In this document: one piece after another, positions 27,134 through 37,868 of the stretch
Layout: each line of letters starts with the position of its first letter
Position numbering within the stretch: the stretch's first letter is position 1
Source of the DNA: Labrys sp. WJW
GTDB lineage: Bacteria > Pseudomonadota > Alphaproteobacteria > Rhizobiales > Labraceae
Length of the DNA stretch: 64,000 bases
NCBI RefSeq assembly: GCF_001676615.1
Contig: NZ_LYXZ01000004.1
Coordinates: 1-64,000, forward strand
Direction of reading: 5' to 3'
Made by a program: the position numbers and the translations under genes
The notes under the pieces: model-generated
Database searches by the model: none
The model's input: the letters and a program-made list of their open reading frames with translations, nothing else
Told to the model about the DNA's origin: nothing

Positions 27134-29212
27134 ATGGCCAAGTTGATCGTCGACGGACAGGAAATCGAGGTCCCGGCGGAGTACACGCTCCTCCAGGCCT
27201 GTGAGGTCGCGGGTGCCGAGATCCCGCGTTTCTGCTTCCACGAGCGCCTGTCGATTGCCGGCAATTGCCGCATGTGTCTGGTCGAGGTGAAGGGCGGTCC
27301 GCCCAAGCCCACGGCGTCTTGCGCCATGGCGGTACGCGACCTGCGTCCAGGCCCGAACGGCGAGCCGCCGGTGGTGCTCACCAAGAGCCCCATGGTCAAG
27401 AAGGCCCGCGAAGGGGTGATGGAGTTCCTGCTCATCAACCATCCGCTGGACTGCCCGATCTGCGACCAGGGCGGCGAGTGCGACCTGCAGGACCAGGCCA
27501 TGGCCTACGGCGTCGACAAGAACCGCTATGCCGAGAACAAGCGCGCGGTCGAAGACAAATATATCGGTCCGCTGGTCAAGACGGTGATGAACCGCTGCAT
27601 CCATTGCACGCGCTGCGTCCGCTTCACCACCGAGGTGGCCGGCGTCTCCGAGCTCGGCGCCATCGGCCGTGGCGAGGATATGGAGATCACCACCTATCTG
27701 GAAAAGGCGATGAGCTCCGAACTGCAGGGCAATGTCATCGACCTCTGCCCCGTCGGCGCCCTGACCTCCAAGCCCTATGAATTCCATGCCCGCCCGTGGG
27801 AGCTCTCCAAGACCGAATCCGTCGATGTGATGGATGCGGTGGGCTCCGCCATCCGCATCGATGCGCGCGGCCGGGAAGTGCTGCGTATCGTGCCGCGCAC
27901 CAATGAGCTGGTGAACGAGGAGTGGATCTCCGACAAGACCCGCTTCATCTGGGACGGCCTGCGTACCCAGCGCCTCGATCGGCCTTATCTGCGTGTCGAT
28001 GGCCGCCTGAAGCCGGTGAGCTGGCAGGAGGCCTTTGCCGCCGTCGCGGCCAAGGTGAAGGCGGCCAAGCCCGAGCGCATCGGCGCCATCGCCGGCGATC
28101 TCGCCGCAGTGGAAGAGCTGTTCGCGCTCAAGGACCTCATCGGCAAGCTCGGCTCGAAGAACCTCGACGCCCGCCAGGACGGCGCCAAGATCGATCCCGC
28201 CTTGGGCCGCGCCAGCTATCTTTTCAACCCGACGATCGCCGGTCTCGAAGAGGCCGACGCAATCCTGCTGGTCGGCACCAATCCGCGCAAGGAAGCGTCG
28301 GTGCTGAATGCGCGCATCCGCAAGCGCTGGCTGCGTGGCGCCAAGGTGGGCCTGATCGGTGAGCAGGCGGATCTGACCTACACCTATGACTATCTCGGAG
28401 CCGGACCCGACACCCTGGCTGATCTGGCTGCCGGCAAGGGCTCCTTCGCCGATCTGCTCAAGGGCGCGGCAAAGCCGGTCATCATCGTCGGTGGCGGCGT
28501 CTATGCCCGCACCGACGGCGCCGCCCTGCTGTCGCTGGCCGCCAAGGCTGCCCAGGCGCTCGGCGTGGTCAAGGACGGCTGGAACGGCTTCGGCGTGCTG
28601 CACAATGCCGCTTCGCGCGTCGGCGCTCTCGATGTCGGCTTCGTGCCGGGTGAGGGCGGTCTCGATGCGGCCGGCATGGCCAAGGCCGGTGCGCTCGACG
28701 TGCTCTTCCTGCTGGGCGCGGACGAGGTCACCATCGAACCGGACGCCTTCGTGGTCTATCAGGGCAGCCATGGCGACCGCGGCGCACATCGTGCCGACGT
28801 CATCCTGCCGGCGGCTGCATATCCCGAGCGCTCGGGACTGTTCGTCAACACCGAGGGCCGGGTCCAGCTCGCCAACCGTGCGGCGTTCCCACCCGGCGAG
28901 GCACGTGAGGACTGGGCGATCCTGCGGGCGCTGTCGGAAGCCCTTGGCGCCAAGCTCGGCTACGACTCGCTCGCTGCCTTGCGCAAGGCCCTGTTTGCCG
29001 CCATTCCCCATCTCGGCCGCATCGGTGACGTTGCAGCTGCGGATGCATCGGGCGTGACAGCCCTGGCCAATCTGGGGGGCGACTTCGACAAGGCGGCTTT
29101 CGCCGCTGCAATCAGCGACTTCTATTTGACCAATCCCATCGCGCGCGCTTCGGCCGTGATGGCGCAGTGTTCGCAGCTCGCCTCGGGCGCGCTGCCGCTG
29201 GCGGCGGAGTAA
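27134..29212 (+). CDS. nuoG: NADH-quinone oxidoreductase subunit G
   Basis: The 75-kDa subunit (692 residues) with several Fe-S clusters: an N-terminal 2Fe-2S ferredoxin domain ([16 protein letters not shown]), a His/Cys segment ([17 protein letters not shown]), a 4Fe-4S motif ([16 protein letters not shown]), and a C-terminal molybdopterin-oxidoreductase-like domain without cofactor, as in other complex I enzymes. ATG 27134 is preceded by a weak AAGG. Confidence 0.98.
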   Translation: MAKLIVDGQEIEVPAEYTLLQACEVAGAEIPRFCFHERLSIAGNCRMCLVEVKGGPPKPTASCAMAVRDLRPGPNGEPPVVLTKSPMVKKAREGVMEFLLINHPLDCPICDQGGECDLQDQAMAYGVDKNRYAENKRAVEDKYIGPLVKTVMNRCIHCTRCVRFTTEVAGVSELGAIGRGEDMEITTYLEKAMSSELQGNVIDLCPVGALTSKPYEFHARPWELSKTESVDVMDAVGSAIRIDARGREVLRIVPRTNELVNEEWISDKTRFIWDGLRTQRLDRPYLRVDGRLKPVSWQEAFAAVAAKVKAAKPERIGAIAGDLAAVEELFALKDLIGKLGSKNLDARQDGAKIDPALGRASYLFNPTIAGLEEADAILLVGTNPRKEASVLNARIRKRWLRGAKVGLIGEQADLTYTYDYLGAGPDTLADLAAGKGSFADLLKGAAKPVIIVGGGVYARTDGAALLSLAAKAAQALGVVKDGWNGFGVLHNAASRVGALDVGFVPGEGGLDAAGMAKAGALDVLFLLGADEVTIEPDAFVVYQGSHGDRGAHRADVILPAAAYPERSGLFVNTEGRVQLANRAAFPPGEAREDWAILRALSEALGAKLGYDSLAALRKALFAAIPHLGRIGDVAAADASGVTALANLGGDFDKAAFAAAISDFYLTNPIARASAVMAQCSQLASGALPLAAE

Positions 29213-29221
29213 GGACGGGCC

Positions 29222-30271
29222 ATGACGATCTGGGAAACACTCCTGTGGAAGGTGGGCCTGCCGGCGCTGCAAAGCGTGGTTCTGCTGGTCTGCCTGCTTG
29301 TCTTCATCGCCTATTACCTGCTGGCCGACCGCAAGGTCTGGGCGGCCGTGCAGCTGCGCCGCGGTCCCAACGTCGTCGGGCCGTTCGGGCTGTTCCAGTC
29401 CTTCGCCGACCTGCTCAAATTCGTGCTCAAGGAGCCGGTGATCCCGGCGGGCGCGAACAAGGGCGTCTTCCTGCTCGCTCCTTTCGTCACCTGCGTCCTG
29501 GCGCTGGCCGGCTGGGCGGTGCTGCCGGTCGCGGCGGGCACGATGATCGCCGACATCAATGTCGGTATCCTCTATGTCTTCGCCATCTCCTCGCTCGGTG
29601 TCTACGGCACCATCATGGCGGGCTGGGCCTCGAACTCGAAATATCCCTTCCTCTCGGCCCTGCGCGCCGCCGCCCAGATGGTCTCGTATGAAGTCTCCAT
29701 CGGCTTCGTCATCATCACCGTGCTGCTCTGTGCCGGTTCGCTGAACCTGACGGCGATCGTCGATGCGCAGCACAGCCGCGGTCTCGCCAGCCTGATCGGT
29801 CTGCCCTGGCTGACCTTCCTGAACTGGTACTGGCTGCCGCTCTTCCCGATGTTCATCATCTTCTTCATCTCGGCCCTGGCCGAGACGAACCGGCCGCCCT
29901 TCGATCTGGCCGAGGCCGAGTCCGAGCTCGTGGCCGGCTTCATGGTCGAATATGCCTCGACGCCCTACCTCTTGTTCATGCTGGGCGAGTATGTGGCGAT
30001 CATGACCATGTGCGCCCTGACCACCATCCTGTTCATGGGGGGCTGGAGCGCGCCGATCGATCTGCCGCCTTTCACCTGGATCCCGGGTTTCATCTGGTTC
30101 CTGGTCAAAGTGACCTTCGTGTTCTTCATGTTCGCGATGGTGAAGGCCTTCGTGCCGCGCTACCGCTATGACCAGCTGATGCGTCTCGGCTGGAAAGTCT
30201 TCCTGCCGCTGTCGATCGCCATGGTCGTGATCGTCGCAGGCTTCCTCCAGATCACCGGATGGGCACCATGA
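29222..30271 (+). CDS. nuoH: NADH-quinone oxidoreductase subunit H
   Basis: Multi-spanning membrane subunit (349 residues, about eight helices) that forms the quinone chamber with NuoB and NuoD. The conserved [33 protein letters not shown] and the acidic loop [25 protein letters not shown] are present. It starts nine bases after nuoG stops and overlaps nuoI by an ATGA. Confidence 0.98.
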   Translation: MTIWETLLWKVGLPALQSVVLLVCLLVFIAYYLLADRKVWAAVQLRRGPNVVGPFGLFQSFADLLKFVLKEPVIPAGANKGVFLLAPFVTCVLALAGWAVLPVAAGTMIADINVGILYVFAISSLGVYGTIMAGWASNSKYPFLSALRAAAQMVSYEVSIGFVIITVLLCAGSLNLTAIVDAQHSRGLASLIGLPWLTFLNWYWLPLFPMFIIFFISALAETNRPPFDLAEAESELVAGFMVEYASTPYLLFMLGEYVAIMTMCALTTILFMGGWSAPIDLPPFTWIPGFIWFLVKVTFVFFMFAMVKAFVPRYRYDQLMRLGWKVFLPLSIAMVVIVAGFLQITGWAP

Positions 30272-30786
30272 CCGCCGCCAATCCCAGCCGGCCGCGCGTC
30301 GGCTTAGATCAGGCCGCCAAGGCCCTATTCCTGAAGGAATTCGTTTCGGCCTTCTTCCTGTCGATGCGCTACTTCTTCAAGCCGAAGGCCACGTTGAACT
30401 ATCCCTTCGAAAAGGGCCGGCTGTCGCCGCGCTTCCGGGGCGAGCACGCCCTGCGCCGCTATCCCAACGGCGAGGAGCGTTGCATCGCCTGCAAATTGTG
30501 CGAAGCGATCTGCCCGGCCCAGGCCATCACCATCGAGGCCGGCCCGCGCGGCAATGACGGCACGCGGCGGACCACCCGCTACGACATCGACATGGTCAAG
30601 TGCATCTATTGCGGCTTCTGCCAGGAAGCCTGCCCGGTGGATGCCATCGTCGAGGGGCCGAACTTCGAGTTCGCCGTCGAGACGCGCGAAGAGCTGTTCT
30701 ACGACAAGGACCGTCTTCTGGCCAATGGCGACCGCTGGGAGCGTGAAATCGCCAAGAACATCGCCAAGGACGCACCTTATCGCTAG
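30268..30786 (+). CDS. nuoI: NADH-quinone oxidoreductase subunit I
   Basis: Ferredoxin-like subunit with clusters N6a and N6b; 172 residues. The two 4Fe-4S motifs are [17 protein letters not shown] and [17 protein letters not shown]. The N-terminal amphipathic helix ([26 protein letters not shown]) anchors it to the membrane arm. ATG 30268 overlaps the nuoH stop; an ATG three codons earlier is possible. Confidence 0.98.
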   Translation: MTAANPSRPRVGLDQAAKALFLKEFVSAFFLSMRYFFKPKATLNYPFEKGRLSPRFRGEHALRRYPNGEERCIACKLCEAICPAQAITIEAGPRGNDGTRRTTRYDIDMVKCIYCGFCQEACPVDAIVEGPNFEFAVETREELFYDKDRLLANGDRWEREIAKNIAKDAPYR

Positions 30787-30891
30787 GGGCCGCGCGGACC
30801 TGACGGACCGAGTTTGTTTGTATGTGCTTCAGCCAGGCTGAAGCAGTTTGAGACTAGACGGCACGGAAACGGGCCGGAGAGGGGTTTGAAC

Positions 30892-31500
30892 ATGAATGTG
30901 GCGACAGCCTTCTTCTACCTGTTCGCCTTTGTTTGCGTGGCATCGGCCTTGATGGTCATCCTGTCGCGCAACCCTGTGCATTCGGTGCTCTATCTGATCC
31001 TGGCCTTCGTCAACGCGGCCGGCCTGTTCATGCTCACCGGGGCCGAGTTCCTCGCGCTGATCCTGATCGTGGTCTATGTCGGCGCCGTCGCCGTGCTCTT
31101 CCTCTTCGTGGTGATGATGCTCGACGTCGACTTCACCGAGTTGCGCCAGGGCTTCCTGCAATATCTGCCGATCGGTTTCCTGGTCGGCCTGATCGTGCTG
31201 ATCGAGCTACTGATGGTGGTGGTCGGCTGGGCGATCTCCCCCGGCATCGTGGTCAATCCGCAGACGCAGATCGACACCTCCGTCACCAACACCGAGGCGC
31301 TCGGCCGCGTGCTTTACACGCAATATGCCTTCTTCTTCCAGGGCGCCGGCCTGGTGCTGCTGGTGGCCATGATCGGCGCCATTGTGCTGACGCTGCGCCA
31401 CAAGGAAGGCGTCAAGCGCCAGAATCCGGCCCTGCAATCGGCGCGCACCAAGGCGCAGTCGGTCGAGGTCATCAAAGTTCAGCCAGGGCAGGGGATCTGA
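30892..31500 (+). CDS. nuoJ: NADH-quinone oxidoreductase subunit J
   Basis: Membrane subunit of 202 residues with five helices and the conserved NPVHSVLYLILAFVNAAGLFM, AEFLALILIVVYVGAVAVLFLFVVMML segments (helix 3 with the pi-bulge region). GGAGAGGGG precedes the ATG. It is separated from nuoI by 105 bases and from nuoK by three. Confidence 0.97.
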   Translation: MNVATAFFYLFAFVCVASALMVILSRNPVHSVLYLILAFVNAAGLFMLTGAEFLALILIVVYVGAVAVLFLFVVMMLDVDFTELRQGFLQYLPIGFLVGLIVLIELLMVVVGWAISPGIVVNPQTQIDTSVTNTEALGRVLYTQYAFFFQGAGLVLLVAMIGAIVLTLRHKEGVKRQNPALQSARTKAQSVEVIKVQPGQGI

Positions 31501-31503
31501 CAC

Positions 31504-31812
31504 ATGGCCGTCGATCTTTCCCATTTTCTCGCTGTCGCCGCCGTTCTCTTCACCATCGGCGTGCTCGGGATTTTCATCAACCGCAAGAACGTCATCGTCA
31601 TCCTGATGTCGGTGGAGCTCATCCTGCTTGCGGTGAACATCAATATGGTCGCCTTCTCCGCGGCGCTGCACGACATTACGGGCCAGGTCTTCACCCTCCT
31701 GATCCTGACCGTCGCTGCCGCCGAGGCCGCGATCGGTCTGGCCATTCTGGTGGCGTTCTACCGTAACCGCGGTTCGATCGCCGTCGAAGATATCAACGTG
31801 ATGAAGGGCTGA
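31504..31812 (+). CDS. nuoK: NADH-quinone oxidoreductase subunit K
   Basis: Three-helix membrane subunit (102 residues) in the proton path. The two conserved acidic residues are in [17 protein letters not shown] and [17 protein letters not shown]. The start ATG lies three bases after nuoJ; nuoL follows after four bases with a GTG start. Confidence 0.98.
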   Translation: MAVDLSHFLAVAAVLFTIGVLGIFINRKNVIVILMSVELILLAVNINMVAFSAALHDITGQVFTLLILTVAAAEAAIGLAILVAFYRNRGSIAVEDINVMKG

Positions 31813-31816
31813 GGGC

Positions 31817-33961
31817 GTGTATAACGCAATTGTCTTCCTGCCGCTCCTCGGCTTCCTGATTGCCGGCCTCGCCAACATGCTGACCTGGCGCCTGGCGCCG
31901 GCCGATGCTGCCGAGACATCCGGACATGGCCATGGCGACCATGCGCATGGTGGTCACGGGCACGACGCACATGGCCACGAAGCACATGGCCATGACGACC
32001 ACGGCCATGACTCCCATGGTCACGACGATCATCACGCCGTCGAGGAATCTCCGCATTCGCCCGGCAAGATCCGTTTTGCCGAATACATCACGACCGGCCT
32101 GCTGTTCGTGTCCTGCCTGCTATCCTGGGTCGCCTTCATCAATGTCGGCTTCAACGGCGCCACCGCTTCGGTTCCGGTCCTCGACTGGATCCATGTCGGC
32201 AAGCTGCAGATCGACTGGGCCCTGCGCGTCGATACGCTGACGGCCGTGATGCTGGTGGTGGTCACCACCGTGTCCTCGCTCGTCCACCTCTATTCCATCG
32301 GCTATATGGAAGAGGATCCTTCGCGGCCGCGCTTCTTTGCCTATCTGTCGCTGTTCACCTTTGCCATGCTGATGCTGGTGACCTCCGACAATCTGGTGCA
32401 GATGTTCTTCGGCTGGGAAGGCGTGGGCCTGGCTTCCTATCTCCTGATCGGTTTCTGGTACAAGCGCCCCACGGCCAATGCTGCCGCCATCAAGGCCTTC
32501 GTGGTCAACCGCGTCGGCGACTTCGGCTTCTCGCTCGGCATTTTCGCGGTGTTCGTGATCTTCGGCCAGGTCGGCTTCGAGGGCATCTTCAAGGAAGCCG
32601 CCAGCAAGGCCGAGACCAGCATCCACTTCCTCGGCTATACGCTGCCGGCACTGGAAGTCGCCTGCTTCCTCTTGTTCATGGGAGCCATGGGCAAGTCGGC
32701 GCAGTTCCTGCTGCACACCTGGCTGCCGGACGCGATGGAAGGCCCGACGCCGGTTTCCGCGCTCATCCATGCCGCCACCATGGTGACGGCCGGCATCGTG
32801 ATGGTGGCGCGCCTGTCGCCGCTGTTCCAGCATGCCCCGAATGCGCTCGCCTTCGTCACCTTCATCGGTGCCACCACGGCCTTCTTCGCCGCCACGGTCG
32901 GCCTGGTCCAGAACGACATCAAGCGCGTCATCGCCTATTCGACCTGTTCGCAGCTCGGCTACATGTTCGTGGCGCTGGGCGTCGGCGCCTACAATGTCGG
33001 CGTGTTCCATCTGTTCACCCACGCCTTCTTCAAGGCGTTGCTCTTCCTGGGTGCCGGCTCCGTGATCCATGCCATGCATCATGAGCAGGACATGCGACAT
33101 ATGGGCGGGCTGAAGTCGAAGATCCCGCTGACCTATTGGGCGATGATCATCGGCACCCTGGCGCTCACCGGCTTCGGCGTTCCCTTCACCCAGATCGGCT
33201 TCGCCGGCTTCAACTCCAAGGACGGCATCATCGAGGCCGCCTGGGCTGCCTATGCCGAAGGTGGCCGCCTGATCCCGCTCTATGCCTTCTGCATGACGGT
33301 GATCGCGGCCCTGATGACCTCCTTCTACTCCTGGCGCCTGATTTACATGACCTTCCATGGCCAGACCCGGGCCGATGCGCATACCTATGACCATGCGCAT
33401 GAATCGCCGATGCCGATGATGATCCCGCTGGCGGTGCTGTCGATCGGTGCGGTGATTGCGGGCATGGTGTTCCATCACTCCTTCGCCACCGAGGAAGGGC
33501 TGGAGCATTTCTGGCGTGAGGCGGTTTCACTGGGCGAGGGCACCAAGATCCTCGAGGGCATGGAGCATGTTCCGTGGCTCGTCCATCTGGCGCCTTTCGC
33601 CATGATGGCCATCGGCTGGGCCACGGCCTATTACATGTACATCGTCAAGCCCTCGGTGCCGGCGGGCATCGCTGCCCGCAATCCGCTGCTCTACAACTTC
33701 CTGCTCAACAAGTGGTATTTCGACGAGCTGTATGACTGGGCCTTCGTCCGCCCGGCCAAGTGGCTCGGCCGCTTCCTGTGGAAGAAGGGTGATGGCGCCG
33801 TCATCGACGGCCTCGGGCCTGATGGCGTCTCCGCCCGCGTCGTCGATGTCACCCGCGGCGTCGTCAAGCTGCAGACCGGCTATCTCTATCACTATGCCTT
33901 CGCCATGCTGATCGGCATTGCGGCCTTGTTCACCTGGTCCATGCTCGGAGGCACGCACTGA
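31817..33961 (+). CDS. nuoL: NADH-quinone oxidoreductase subunit L with a histidine-rich loop
   Basis: Distal antiporter-like proton-pumping subunit (714 residues) with the C-terminal lateral helix region. Conserved parts include [22 protein letters not shown] and [27 protein letters not shown]. Unusually, residues 37-73 between the first two helices hold 16 histidines in 37 positions as repeated Gly-His, Asp-His and Ala-His units (31925-32035). A second short His-bearing loop ([13 protein letters not shown]) lies near residue 525. The start is GTG, four bases after nuoK; the stop overlaps the nuoM ATG by one base. Confidence 0.96.
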   Translation: MYNAIVFLPLLGFLIAGLANMLTWRLAPADAAETSGHGHGDHAHGGHGHDAHGHEAHGHDDHGHDSHGHDDHHAVEESPHSPGKIRFAEYITTGLLFVSCLLSWVAFINVGFNGATASVPVLDWIHVGKLQIDWALRVDTLTAVMLVVVTTVSSLVHLYSIGYMEEDPSRPRFFAYLSLFTFAMLMLVTSDNLVQMFFGWEGVGLASYLLIGFWYKRPTANAAAIKAFVVNRVGDFGFSLGIFAVFVIFGQVGFEGIFKEAASKAETSIHFLGYTLPALEVACFLLFMGAMGKSAQFLLHTWLPDAMEGPTPVSALIHAATMVTAGIVMVARLSPLFQHAPNALAFVTFIGATTAFFAATVGLVQNDIKRVIAYSTCSQLGYMFVALGVGAYNVGVFHLFTHAFFKALLFLGAGSVIHAMHHEQDMRHMGGLKSKIPLTYWAMIIGTLALTGFGVPFTQIGFAGFNSKDGIIEAAWAAYAEGGRLIPLYAFCMTVIAALMTSFYSWRLIYMTFHGQTRADAHTYDHAHESPMPMMIPLAVLSIGAVIAGMVFHHSFATEEGLEHFWREAVSLGEGTKILEGMEHVPWLVHLAPFAMMAIGWATAYYMYIVKPSVPAGIAARNPLLYNFLLNKWYFDELYDWAFVRPAKWLGRFLWKKGDGAVIDGLGPDGVSARVVDVTRGVVKLQTGYLYHYAFAMLIGIAALFTWSMLGGTH

Positions 33962-35472
33962 TGTCGTCTCAGTTTTCCTGGCCGGTTCTTTCGGTCACGA
34001 CCTTCCTGCCCTTGGTGGGCGTGGTGCTGATGCTCGTGCTTCGGGGTGACTCCGAAAGCGTGAAGCGCAATTCGCGCATCATCTCGCTGTGGACCACCAT
34101 CGCGACCTTCGTCGTCTCGCTCTTCCCGTTGTTTGCCTTCGATCCGGCCAACACCAGCTTCCAGTTCGTCGAGAACACCAACTGGCTCGGCGGCACCACG
34201 GGCGGGGCGATCAATTATCGCATGGGCGTCGATGGCATTTCGCTGCCCTTCGTCATCCTGACCACCTTCCTGATGCCGTTCTGCATCCTCGCCTCCTGGC
34301 GCTCGATCCAGAACCGCGTGCGCGAATACATGATCGCCTTCCTGGTGCTGGAGACGCTGATGATCGGCGTGTTCTGCGCGCAGGACATCGTGCTGTTCTA
34401 CCTGTTCTTCGAAGGCGGCCTGATCCCGATGTTCCTCATCATCGGCATCTGGGGCGGGCAGCGGCGCATCTATGCCAGCTTCAAGTTCTTCCTCTACACG
34501 CTGCTCGGTTCGGTGCTGATGCTGATCGCCATCATGGCGATGTATTGGAATGCCGGCTCCTCGGACATCGCCGTGCTGCTCAAGCACCCGTTCCCGGTGC
34601 AGATGCAGACCTATCTGTGGCTGGCTTTCTTCGCCTCCTTCGCCGTGAAGATGCCGATGTGGCCGGTTCACACCTGGCTGCCCGATGCCCACGTGGAAGC
34701 CCCGACGGCGGGTTCGGTCATCCTGGCCGGCATCCTCCTGAAGATGGGCGGCTACGGCTTCATCCGCTTCTCCCTGCCGATGTTCCCGGCGGCGTCCGAA
34801 TATTTCGCGCCGCTGGTGTTCACCCTCTCCGTCATCGCGATCGTCTACACCTCGCTGGTGGCGCTGATGCAGGAGGATATCAAGAAGTTGATCGCCTATT
34901 CGTCGGTCGCCCATATGGGCTTCGTCACCATGGGCCTGTTCTCGATGAACGAGCAGGGCGTGCAGGGCGCGATCTTCCAGATGATCTCGCACGGCATCGT
35001 CTCGGGTGCGCTGTTCCTGTGCGTCGGCGTGGTCTATGACCGCATGCATACCCGCGAGATCGCGGCCTATGGCGGCCTGGTCAACCGCATGCCCTGGTAT
35101 GCGCTGGCCCTGATGGTGTTCACCATGGCCAATGTCGGCCTGCCCGGCACATCAGGCTTCGTCGGCGAGTTCCTCACGCTGGTGGGCGCCTTCTCGACCA
35201 ACACCTGGGTGGCTTTCTTCGCCACGTTCGGCGTGATCCTGTCGGCGGCGTATGCGCTTTGGCTCTATCGCCGCGTCGTCTACGGCGCGCTGGAAAAGCC
35301 GAGCCTGGCCGGCATCGCCGACCTCACTGGCCGGGAGTTCATCATCCTGGCCCCGCTGGTGCTGCTCACGATCTATTTCGGCGTCTATCCCAAGCCGATC
35401 CTGAACATGAGCGAAGCCGCCGTCACCCATCTCATCCAGGCGGCGAAAGCTGCCAGCGTTGCGCTTAACTGA
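33961..35472 (+). CDS. nuoM: NADH-quinone oxidoreductase subunit M
   Basis: Antiporter-like proton-pumping subunit, 503 residues. Signature segments are [22 protein letters not shown] with the key glutamate, [36 protein letters not shown], and [15 protein letters not shown]. Translationally coupled to nuoL by a one-base stop/start overlap. Confidence 0.98.
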   Translation: MSSQFSWPVLSVTTFLPLVGVVLMLVLRGDSESVKRNSRIISLWTTIATFVVSLFPLFAFDPANTSFQFVENTNWLGGTTGGAINYRMGVDGISLPFVILTTFLMPFCILASWRSIQNRVREYMIAFLVLETLMIGVFCAQDIVLFYLFFEGGLIPMFLIIGIWGGQRRIYASFKFFLYTLLGSVLMLIAIMAMYWNAGSSDIAVLLKHPFPVQMQTYLWLAFFASFAVKMPMWPVHTWLPDAHVEAPTAGSVILAGILLKMGGYGFIRFSLPMFPAASEYFAPLVFTLSVIAIVYTSLVALMQEDIKKLIAYSSVAHMGFVTMGLFSMNEQGVQGAIFQMISHGIVSGALFLCVGVVYDRMHTREIAAYGGLVNRMPWYALALMVFTMANVGLPGTSGFVGEFLTLVGAFSTNTWVAFFATFGVILSAAYALWLYRRVVYGALEKPSLAGIADLTGREFIILAPLVLLTIYFGVYPKPILNMSEAAVTHLIQAAKAASVALN

Positions 35473-35486
35473 TCCGAAGGCGAGCC

Positions 35487-36917
35487 ATGTCTGCTTCTGA
35501 AATTGCAACGGCGCTTCCGGAAATCGTTCTGGTCCTCGGCGCCATCGCTCTGCTGATGATCGGTGTCTTCTCGGCGCCGCGCGGCTACGGCCTGGTCACC
35601 ACGCTTTCGGTGGTGCTGCTGGCCGTCGTCGCGGTGCTGGTGGCCATGAGCACCGATGGCAAGGCCTTCAACGGTTCCTTCAGCGTCGATGCCTTCGCCC
35701 GCTTCACCAAGATCCTGGTCCTGATCGGCTCGGGAACGGCGATCGTGATGTCGAGCGACTTCCTGCGCTCGCGCGGCATCGAGAAGTTCGAATATCCGGT
35801 GATGATCCTGCTGGCCACCACCGGCATGATGATGATGCTGTCGGCCAACGATCTCATCGCCCTCTATATCGGGCTGGAGTTGCAGTCGCTGGCGCTCTAC
35901 GTCATCGCTTCCATCCATCGCGACGACCTGAAGTCCACCGAGGCGGGCCTGAAATATTTCGTCCTCGGTGCGCTTTCCTCGGGCATGCTGCTCTATGGCG
36001 CGTCGCTGATCTACGGCTTTGCCGGCACCGTGTCGTTCACCGGCATCGCCACCGCGGTGCAGGGGCATGTCGGCCTCGGTCTGGTCTTCGGCATCGTCTT
36101 CCTGCTCGCGGGCCTGGCCTTCAAGATCTCGGCCGTGCCCTTCCATATGTGGACGCCCGATGTCTATGAGGGCGCACCCACCCCGGTGACTACCCTGTTC
36201 GCCGGCGCGCCGAAGATTGCCGCCATGGGCCTGCTGGTCCGCGTGATCATCACCTCCTTCCCTGCGGCTCTCGCCCAGTGGCAGCAGATCGTGGTGTTCA
36301 TCGCCATCGCCTCGATGGCTCTCGGCTCCTTTGCCGCCATCGGCCAGAGCAACATCAAGCGACTGATGGCCTATTCGTCGATCGGCCATATGGGCTTTGC
36401 CCTGGTCGGCCTGGCGGCGGGTACCTCCGAGGGCGTGCAGGGCGTGCTGATCTATCTGGCGCTCTATCTGGCCATGACCATCGGTACCTTCGCCGTGATC
36501 CTGTCGATGAAGCGCAAGGGCGCCTATGTCGAGAGCGTCAGCGATCTTGCCGGCCTGTCGAGCAAGCAGCCGATCATGGCCTATGCGCTCGCTGCGCTGA
36601 TGTTCTCGCTGGCGGGCATTCCTCCGCTCTCCGGGTTCTGGGCCAAGTGGTATGTGTTCGTCGCCGCCGTGCACCAGGGCCTGTGGCCGCTGGCGATCCT
36701 CGGCGTGCTCTCCAGCGTGGTGGGTGCCTTCTATTATCTGCGCATCATCAAGGTGATGTTCTTCGACGAGCCGGCCGAGGAGTTCGAGCCGATGTCGGCT
36801 TCGCTCGCCGGCGTGCTTGCCATCGCAACCGTCGTGACGGTGTTCTTCATCGTCTGGCCGACGCTGGTGACCGGTCCGGCCGCGGCGGCGGCCGCCTCGC
36901 TCCTGCCCTCGGGCTGA
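35487..36917 (+). CDS. nuoN: NADH-quinone oxidoreductase subunit N
   Basis: Third antiporter-like subunit, 476 residues. It has [20 protein letters not shown] with the conserved glutamate, [27 protein letters not shown], and [18 protein letters not shown]. It ends the nuo set; birA follows after 13 bases, presumably on the same mRNA. Confidence 0.98.
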   Translation: MSASEIATALPEIVLVLGAIALLMIGVFSAPRGYGLVTTLSVVLLAVVAVLVAMSTDGKAFNGSFSVDAFARFTKILVLIGSGTAIVMSSDFLRSRGIEKFEYPVMILLATTGMMMMLSANDLIALYIGLELQSLALYVIASIHRDDLKSTEAGLKYFVLGALSSGMLLYGASLIYGFAGTVSFTGIATAVQGHVGLGLVFGIVFLLAGLAFKISAVPFHMWTPDVYEGAPTPVTTLFAGAPKIAAMGLLVRVIITSFPAALAQWQQIVVFIAIASMALGSFAAIGQSNIKRLMAYSSIGHMGFALVGLAAGTSEGVQGVLIYLALYLAMTIGTFAVILSMKRKGAYVESVSDLAGLSSKQPIMAYALAALMFSLAGIPPLSGFWAKWYVFVAAVHQGLWPLAILGVLSSVVGAFYYLRIIKVMFFDEPAEEFEPMSASLAGVLAIATVVTVFFIVWPTLVTGPAAAAAASLLPSG

Positions 36918-36930
36918 TGCGCCCGGGGCA

Positions 36931-37686
36931 ATGAAACTCGGAACAGGGGCACAGGCGGCAGGCTTCCGTCATCTTCACTTCGACTCGATTGGTTCGACCA
37001 ATGTCGAGGCCCTGCAGTGCGGCCAGGATCGCCTGTGGGTGACGGCCGGCCAGCAGGTCTCCGGCAAGGGGCGGCGCGGCCGTCCCTGGAGTTCCCCGCT
37101 GGGGAACCTCTATGCCTCGCTGCTGCTGGTCGATCCCGCCGAGCCGAGGCGGGCCGCCGATCTTTGTTTCGTTGCCGCCCTCGCGCTCAGCGATGCGGTG
37201 CTTGCAACCGCACCGCGCGCCGCCGCGGCGCTCGCCTTGAAATGGCCCAATGACGTCTTGATCGGCGGAGCCAAGCTTGCCGGTATCCTGGTCGAAGGTG
37301 CCCATGCCGGCGGCGGTTTTTCGGCGGTGATCGGTTGCGGGGTCAATATCGCCAGCCATCCGGAAGGCACGCCCTATCCGGCCACGCATCTGGCGGCGAG
37401 CGATGCCGCCATCAATGTCGAGACCTTTTTTGCCGCCTTGACGGATGGCTTTGCCCGGCGCCTGGAGCAATGGCAGCGCGGCGCCGGCTTTGCCGCCATC
37501 CGCGAGGCCTGGCTGCAGCGTGCTGCCGGCCTCGGACGCCGCATCGTGGTGCGCTTGCCCTCGGGTGACATCGATGGCGTGTTCGAGGCCCTTGACGCCG
37601 AAGGCGTGCTGATCCTGCGCGACGATGCCGGGGCGCGGCGCGAAATTTCGGCAGGCGAGATCTTCTTTCCGGGCCTGATCCCTTGA
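36931..37686 (+). CDS. birA: Biotin-[acetyl-CoA-carboxylase] ligase
   Basis: Attaches biotin to carboxylase carrier proteins. The 251-residue protein has the ligase motif GKGRRGRPWSSPLGNLYASLLL, the lysine/asparagine KWPNDVLIGGAKLAGIL, and the small C-terminal domain (GVFEALDAEGVLILRDD). It lacks the N-terminal helix-turn-helix of E. coli BirA, so it should not be a repressor. Position between nuoN and rnj is a conserved alphaproteobacterial arrangement. Repeat R1 copy 4 begins at its stop codon. Confidence 0.95.
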   Translation: MKLGTGAQAAGFRHLHFDSIGSTNVEALQCGQDRLWVTAGQQVSGKGRRGRPWSSPLGNLYASLLLVDPAEPRRAADLCFVAALALSDAVLATAPRAAAALALKWPNDVLIGGAKLAGILVEGAHAGGGFSAVIGCGVNIASHPEGTPYPATHLAASDAAINVETFFAALTDGFARRLEQWQRGAGFAAIREAWLQRAAGLGRRIVVRLPSGDIDGVFEALDAEGVLILRDDAGARREISAGEIFFPGLIP

Positions 37687-37784
37687 GCAAGGCGCGTTCA
37701 GGGGAAACGCTCTTTAGCCCGAATGCTTTCGTTCGACGCGTCTTTGCGGTTCTTGGTGATTCCGCCGGATCGCAAAACGCTTTA
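37683..37784 (+). repeat. R1 dispersed two-hairpin repeat, copy 4
   Basis: Contains TTGAGCAAGGCGCGTTCAG, GGGAAACGC, the centre TTCGACGCGTC, and stem 2 TTTGCGGTTC/GGATCGCAAA. The birA TGA stop codon (37684-37686) lies inside the first arm of the repeat. Stem 1 is degraded here while stem 2 is well kept. Confidence 0.85.
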
Positions 37785-37868
37785 ATTCATCCGATTCATG
37801 AAGAGTTTGGCTGCCTTCGTTGCAGCCCGATGCGAATAATGGGGCCTGCGCGCCCGTAAGGAACAGAC

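Noticed and set aside
27128..29773. Minus-strand open frame of 881 residues opposite nuoG and nuoH
   Set aside because: It is a shadow of codon usage in nuoG/nuoH, His- and Gly-rich with no known domain.
31925..32035. Frameshift or misassembly as the cause of the NuoL histidine tract
   Set aside because: The frame is continuous through the tract into a normal second helix, and the residues are biased to His, Gly and Asp in a way that a shifted frame would not maintain.
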